From the NCBI RefSeq assembly GCF_037975245.1, contig NC_092562.1, positions 27,643,554 through 27,707,553 on the forward strand: a stretch of DNA of 64,000 nucleotides, written 5' to 3'. Position 1 is the first letter of the stretch. Every line of letters starts with the position of its first letter. The notes beneath the pieces were generated by a model. The model was not told where the DNA came from. It searched no databases and saw only the letters and a program-made list of their open reading frames with translations. This document shows positions 61,801-64,000 of the stretch, in pieces. The DNA is from Apostichopus japonicus (Eukaryota > Echinodermata > Holothuroidea > Aspidochirotida > Stichopodidae). Made by a program: the position numbers and the translations under genes.

Positions 61801-63485
61801 GGTTAGTAAAGAAAACCTGAGAAAAAAGTCTGTGGGATTTTAAGTGCATTTGGTAATGATACAGATCAGCACCAGAAACGTTTACATGTTTGAAATATCT
61901 GCTCTGCTCGGTCTTAGGTATACGCATACATACATGATGAACATACGATGAAGGTCAACATTAAAAACAATAGTATGATCAATAGCGTCCAGAACTAAAT
62001 TTTGTACAAGACGAACAGTCATTATTGTAGCATTCACAATTTATTAACACATTGTGTTTAATGTTTTTTTTTTTTTTCAAACAAGAAGCGAGTACGATCA
62101 ACAGTGTTTGAAGTCGAGATGTACATGCAAGACGTTTCTGAAGAATATGCAAATATGGAGGGCAACGGTACGCCGAACACTCCATACAATGTTACAATAA
62201 AAAATAACTTTGAACGTAAATGCATTGTAAAATACATCTAGGATTACAATAGTTTGAAGCAAATTCATTTAGAGTTTAAATAATACCTGCTTCATTACCA
62301 ACATTATTTATGAAACTTCCATTGTAGATTTTCATGAATAGGAACTCACACACTTCTCTGTGACTCTATGAATTCCAGAATTACTAATTATTATCTTTAT
62401 ATTTGTAACGATTTATTCCTAGTATAAAGTATATATATTATACATTTTATTCAGTATTCAAAGAAAGTTCAGTACTACACAACCATACATAAATAGAACA
62501 GAGTTCACTGTTCACCATGCCTGCCCCTTCTGCCAACAAGCTTCGGTTTCAATTTTAAATTTTCATGAAGAGGAACTCCCACACACGTATGCCTGACACG
62601 ATGGATTCCAGTATTATTATTTATTTTATTTATATTTGGTAGCGTTTAATTCCTAGTATGAAATATAATGTAATTTGTTTTGTTTTTTCTTATTTAAGGT
62701 AAGATCAGTACTACACAACCATTCATGAACACAACTGAGTAGACTAATCACCGAGCCTGCCCCCTTCTGATAGCGATATTCAGTTTCTACGTTCATACAG
62801 GATAGTATTAAAGCATAACATGTTGATTGTGCGATGATATCATTCATGTCTAGATAATAAATTATAGAGTTCCAAGACTGGATCCTGGCGTAACTCCGCA
62901 ATCAACATTCTTTAGAGTATATCTTGTGAAAATATCAACGAATGATTTTTTAGATAGTCACTTATCTATTTGTACATATTCCCTCTTAAGCCATGTGTAT
63001 GTAGTATATAATATAGGAATATTATTTCTTGGTCCACAGTATCAAAGCCTTAGATTTATCTTCAAAGCTACCAATGGCATAGAGCAAATCAGTACAGGGT
63101 AACATCACAACAAACAATATTCCATTGATCACATATGGTTGACCTACATATGGCTAGTGAAAATGTGAAACAATGAGAGATGTAAATTGAACAGCCTTGA
63201 GAGTACCATTGTCAGTACCCGCATAATGCTTAGAAAACAAACAATGTGGCAACAGTGAACGTCCCTTTGCCTAACTTGTGCATCCACACCGTTCTAACGT
63301 AGCCTACAGTAGGCCTAAAATTACCCAGGTGAAACTAATTAATGACAGATGGTACGCTAGTCCCTACTGTTCAAAACATTTCTTCAGAAAACTACAACTT
63401 ACAAAATATTTAATAACATAATATTGAATGAACATTTAATAGTTCGTTCGAATGATTACCTTTCGCACATGACTGCATGGTCCAT
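38188..63485 (-). CDS. Tie-like receptor ectodomain, copy B (open)
   Basis: Fifteen exons joined by consensus splice sites give 856 open codons: signal peptide (residues 1-36), Ig1 (37-141), Ig2 (142-231), EGF1 (232-277), EGF2 (278-327), seven further EGF modules (328-655), FN3-1 (656-756) and FN3-2 (757-856). Architecture and junction motifs match Tie1/Tie2, angiopoietin receptors at the cell surface. The third Ig and third FN3 domains of vertebrates are not seen. No transmembrane or kinase exon follows before the Calx-beta exons, so the product may be a secreted decoy, may continue in unrecognised exons, or may splice into the lectin exons. The start codon used by copy A is CTG here; an in-frame ATG in the upstream exon probably replaces it. 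Confidence 0.82.
38420..39052. other. Intron splitting FN3-2, copy B
   Basis: About 630 bp of non-coding sequence at the same position as the copy A intron (1722-2671). Only parts align, so one copy has lost or gained sequence here. Confidence 0.6.
39053..39120 (-). CDS. Copy B exon: FN3-2, first half
   Basis: A 68-bp exon, acceptor GTTCCAG, phase 1 in and 0 out. It reads [20 protein letters not shown] then WQ. Intact counterpart of the broken exon at 2672-2738. Confidence 0.83.
39840..40142 (-). CDS. Copy B exon: FN3-1
   Basis: A whole FN3 domain in a 303-bp phase 1-1 exon: [42 protein letters not shown] and VVKTTCTG. Splice sites TTACTTGTAG and GTATTC. The 700-bp intron on its 3' side is collinear with copy A. 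Confidence 0.9.
40440..40580 (-). CDS. Copy B exon: EGF 9 (array unit 5)
   Basis: It reads [20 protein letters not shown] and ends WTGSICQEG. 141 bp, phase 1-1; donor GTAACT-like. Last unit of the 325-bp array and the most divergent at its C-terminal end. Confidence 0.88.
40765..40905 (-). CDS. Copy B exon: EGF 8 (array unit 4)
   Basis: It reads [20 protein letters not shown] and ends WRGSSCHQG, phase 1-1. Exactly 325 bp from the next unit on either side. Confidence 0.9.
41090..41230 (-). CDS. Copy B exon: EGF 7 (array unit 3)
   Basis: It reads [20 protein letters not shown] and ends WRGSSCHQG; nearly identical to unit 2 in exon and intron. Confidence 0.9.
41415..41555 (-). CDS. Copy B exon: EGF 6 (array unit 2)
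   Basis: It reads [20 protein letters not shown], then [15 protein letters not shown] and WRGSSCHQG. The intron to unit 3 is almost the same sequence as the intron to unit 1, so the duplication is young. Confidence 0.9.
41740..41880 (-). CDS. Copy B exon: EGF 5 (array unit 1)
   Basis: It reads [20 protein letters not shown] and ends WRGSSCHEG, phase 1-1. First of five tandem exon-plus-intron units. Confidence 0.9.
42056..42196 (-). CDS. Copy B exon: EGF 4 (KFGTNC type)
   Basis: It reads [20 protein letters not shown] and ends WRGRTCQQG. Both splice sites consensus. In copy A this exon type occurs in each amplified block. Confidence 0.9.
42336..42471 (-). pseudogene. Fossil EGF exon, copy B
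   Basis: Same frameshift near the start (TGTTTGAAG region) and same CT in place of the donor GT as the three fossil exons of copy A. It sits in the intron between EGF 3 and EGF 4, so the unit predates the duplication of the gene. Confidence 0.8.
42580..42717 (-). CDS. Copy B exon: EGF 3 (TYGASC type)
   Basis: It reads [20 protein letters not shown] and ends GWAGTNCQG, 138 bp, phase 1-1, acceptor TTATAG and donor GTAAGT. First member of the only copy of the three-exon block in copy B. Confidence 0.9.
42853..43590. repeat. Insertion with a 144-bp tandem repeat
   Basis: About 730 bp absent from the matching intron of copy A. It holds about four units with the words GTTTACAAGGTTTTCACAAT and GGTGACCCCAAATGAC, spaced 130-144 bp. 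A related segment seems present near 53390-53560. Likely part of a dispersed repeat. Confidence 0.7.
43591..44807. other. Copy B intron, EGF 3 to EGF2
   Basis: Non-coding and collinear with copy A 8500-9957. A C11 run near 44007 is the only notable feature. Confidence 0.55.
44808..44957 (-). CDS. Copy B exon: EGF2
   Basis: It reads [20 protein letters not shown], then [19 protein letters not shown] and NE. Strong match to the second EGF of vertebrate Tie2, including the extended loop before FC. 150 bp, phase 1-1, donor GTTAGT. Confidence 0.92.
45196..46675. mobile_element. CAAGTC-rich repeat element, copy B specific
   Basis: Both ends (about 45200-45395 and 46510-46675) consist of many imperfect copies of CAAGTCTCAAGTCAAGTCTC in the same orientation. 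The interior is interrupted by the hAT MITE at 45652-46431. The whole is missing from the copy A intron. Subterminal arrays of a short word suggest transposase binding sites, but no transposase is seen. Confidence 0.6.
45652..46431. mobile_element. hAT-type MITE, 780 bp
   Basis: Terminal inverted repeats CAGGGCCGTCTTAA and TTAAGACGGCCCTG. The flanking 8-mers CGTACACG (45644-45651) and CGCACACG (46432-46439) match at 7 of 8, as expected for an aged hAT target duplication. The internal GGGCCC-rich ends are also inverted. No coding sequence. Nested in the CAAGTC-rich element. Confidence 0.85.
46676..46806. repeat. TA/TACA microsatellite
   Basis: About 130 bases of TATATA interrupted by CATATA and ACATA units. 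Reading frames rich in Y and I across it are artefacts. Confidence 0.95.
46807..48039. other. Copy B intron, EGF2 to EGF1
   Basis: The first part (46807-47283) has no counterpart in copy A; from 47284 onward it is collinear with 12690-13429. No coding sequence. Confidence 0.55.
48040..48177 (-). CDS. Copy B exon: EGF1
   Basis: It reads [16 protein letters not shown], then [19 protein letters not shown] and QI. Matches Tie2 EGF1, with its tryptophan before the second cysteine and the CICxPGF core. Donor GTAAGAG is intact, unlike copy A. Confidence 0.92.
48178..48695. other. Copy B intron segment with 50-bp duplication
   Basis: Collinear with copy A. About 48480-48578 contains two tandem copies of TGTTTGCCTTGTCAAATGTT and the following CTGACAA(T/C)AGCAT; copy A has one. 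Confidence 0.7.
48696..52468. mobile_element. 3.77-kb long-inverted-repeat element
   Basis: The ends are GTCAGGTGGCTTAGC and GCTAAGCCACCTGAC, flanked by TA on both sides. Arms of about 1 kb (48696-49710 and 51466-52468) are inverted copies and contain several CAAGATGGCGGCC words. Copy A lacks the element: CCCATAC runs directly into TGTATGCCAG there (about 14061). Between the arms lies a LINE fragment. A TA target duplication fits Tc1/mariner-like or foldback-type elements; no DNA transposase is present. Confidence 0.8.
49775..51440 (-). mobile_element. Tx1/L1-like LINE fragment, reverse transcriptase
   Basis: In frame-shifted pieces it encodes, from its 5' end: [18 protein letters not shown] (about 51400-51330), [18 protein letters not shown], the ...[16 protein letters not shown] segment, YADD (50847-50858, the catalytic aspartates), then [10 protein letters not shown]. 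It ends in a CPCVGC...HLLLECP zinc-binding domain of reverse transcriptase type. A TTATTGGT-like repeat (about 49778-49838) forms the 3' tail. The endonuclease is missing and there are several frameshifts. A piece of the same LINE also appears inverted in the left arm (about 49625-49700), so the arms captured its 5' border. Confidence 0.85.
52469..54839. other. Copy B intron segment, EGF1 to Ig2
   Basis: Collinear with about 14060-15340 in copy A, interrupted by about 1.1 kb specific to copy B (about 53085-54150). That insert includes a reverse copy of the left-edge retroelement tail (53090-53205) and a stretch related to the 144-bp repeat. The acetyltransferase-like fragment recurs at 54700-54811 with a stop after it. 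Confidence 0.55.
55700..56740. repeat. 146-bp satellite, about 7-8 units
   Basis: CATGAGCTGACCT occurs at 55714, 55859, 56005, 56151, 56297, 56443 and 56589: spacings of 145 then 146 throughout. Each unit also has TTTTGGGGGTCTACTGGCAG and AAATGCCCATCCCTTACATA. A decayed further unit follows near 56735. Non-coding. Confidence 0.95.
57042..57251 (-). pseudogene. Degraded coding exon of unknown protein
   Basis: Acceptor TTTTTCCAG and a GTGAGT donor bound 70 codons in one frame, with a single TAA (57135-57137). It reads [20 protein letters not shown], then [11 protein letters not shown], stop, and [21 protein letters not shown] do not recognise the family. It may be a leftover of the element's own gene. 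Confidence 0.35.
58255..58850. repeat. 300-bp near-perfect tandem duplication
   Basis: The segment starting GTAAGTTTCAAGGTCTAGCC repeats after exactly 300 bases and ends at GCGAAACGCCAGTAACA in both units. I count only two or three differences (for example TTTTTACC against TCTTTACC). A very recent event or an assembly artefact. Confidence 0.93.
59346..59903. other. Copy B intron before Ig2
   Basis: From about 59470 collinear with 16430-16804 in copy A. No other feature. Confidence 0.6.
59904..60173 (-). CDS. Copy B exon: Ig2
   Basis: It reads [18 protein letters not shown], then [20 protein letters not shown] and LIVRG. 270 bp, phase 1-1, acceptor CCCTTTGCAG, donor GTAAAG. As in Tie2 Ig2 the usual Ig disulfide is not evident. 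Confidence 0.9.
60561..60875 (-). CDS. Copy B exon: Ig1
   Basis: 315 bp, phase 1-1. It reads [20 protein letters not shown], then [20 protein letters not shown] and [20 protein letters not shown]. The two Ig cysteines (TEYQC and FGCRA) are both present. The N-run followed by GVFGC resembles the F strand of Tie2 Ig1. Confidence 0.9.
60876..61228. other. Copy B intron, signal peptide to Ig1
   Basis: Collinear with 17773-18146 in copy A; nothing else. Confidence 0.6.
61229..61311 (-). CDS. Copy B exon: signal peptide (ATG replaced by CTG)
   Basis: It reads [18 protein letters not shown] followed by PFLLCNGQQ. The position of the copy A start codon is CTG at 61299-61301. Read in the same frame, the exon joins in phase 2 to the upstream exon at 63460, which supplies ATG. 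The hydrophobic core is kept, so secretion should be preserved. Confidence 0.8.
61312..63459. other. Copy B first intron
   Basis: Collinear with 18230-19886. About 62327-62800 contains two tandem versions of a block that is single in copy A (TTCATGAA(T/G)AGGAACTC...GGATTCCAGTATTATTATT). Confidence 0.6.
63460..63485 (-). CDS. Copy B candidate first coding exon
   Basis: The minus strand carries ATG GAC CAT GCA GTC ATG (MDHAVM) then TGCGAAAG|GTAATCA, a donor conserved with copy A. Both ATGs are in frame with the signal-peptide exon when spliced, giving [15 protein letters not shown] and onward. The frame is also open upstream, so the transcript start is uncertain. Confidence 0.5.
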
Positions 63486-64000
63486 ATTGAAAGCAGAATT
63501 CAATTCAATGTAAATATAGAGGTTATGAGACTCGTAGAAATCCTAGCAAACCTGCAGCCGCAGTTCCTGGCGTATTCTATCTGTCGAAATCTTTGAAGAT
63601 ATGTTGAGTGTACTGCAGTTGTGTAGATGAGAGCTAATACAGTAGGTATGTGTACACTATCGAATGTGTTCGTGTGAACCGGAAAAGCAATAGACACCTT
63701 CGTAATGCGTAAATGAGCGGGTCAGATCTGGCGCTATTTTGGAACACATACATCATGACATTTTAAAATACCATGAACTCGACAGATATCCGTCAAGAAG
63801 GATTGAGCCCCTTTATTATTCGGGGCATGTATGCTTAGAGAATGCCAAGATGTTAGAGATATATAGTGAGTACGGAGTGCCAATTGGTTCAAAACATGTA
63901 AAACTGAAATCAACATGTCCAAACTGACATCGACATGTTCAAAGCGATATCGGCTGGCCTAAAAGTGAAAGCGAAGTGTCGAGATTGACAACGAACATTA
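63486..64000. other. Right flank of copy B block
   Basis: Homologous to 19900-20160 until about 63870 (shared GGGTCAGATCTGGCGCT), then unrelated. The end of homology marks the duplication border. It includes four near-repeats near the edge of the type CATGTCCAAA/CATGTTCAAA. Confidence 0.55.

Overview
The window is animal genomic DNA: AT-rich, intron-rich, with phase-1 extracellular module exons, microsatellites and many decayed transposable elements. The best-conserved genes resemble the ectodomain of a Tie/TEK receptor (Ig-Ig-EGF-EGF-EGFn-FN3) and a FREM-like Calx-beta/C-type-lectin tail. This suggests an invertebrate deuterostome, with an echinoderm such as a sea cucumber plausible. Species cannot be read from the sequence alone.

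Layout, with all host genes on the minus strand. About 200-20160 is copy A of a duplicated Tie-like ectodomain block. It keeps nearly every exon but carries a frameshifting 5-bp deletion, a dead splice donor, an in-frame nonsense codon and two lost acceptors, so I call it a pseudogene. About 20160-28860 holds no host gene I can recognise. It contains a complete decayed hAT element with a perfect 8-bp target duplication and two TATA-like sites. 28861-34082 carries six exons encoding two Calx-beta domains and a C-terminal C-type lectin domain, ending in a stop codon. About 36280-63870 is copy B of the Tie-like block, swollen by several transposons. Its ectodomain reads open across 15 exons (856 codons), with a start codon apparently relocated to an upstream exon.

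The two Tie-like copies expanded their EGF exons independently. Copy A amplified a roughly 1.16-kb three-exon block that carries a fossil EGF exon in most units. Copy B amplified a single exon plus intron with an exact 325-bp period. Copy B has no transmembrane or kinase exon before the lectin exons begin. Its last FN3 exon ends in the phase required by the first Calx-beta exon, so a secreted Tie-ectodomain/Calx-beta/lectin chimera of about 1251 residues is possible. This is an inference that needs transcript evidence.

Mobile DNA differs between the copies, and each paralog can serve as an approximate empty-site reference for the other. Notable elements are a 3.77-kb inverted-repeat element around a Tx1/L1-like LINE fragment (48696-52468), a hAT MITE nested in a CAAGTC-rich repeat (45652-46431), and a roughly 4.5-kb unrecognised element whose ends are packed with the motif TTAGTCGGT/ACCGACTAA (54840-59345). 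That last element contains a 146-bp satellite and a very recent 300-bp duplication.
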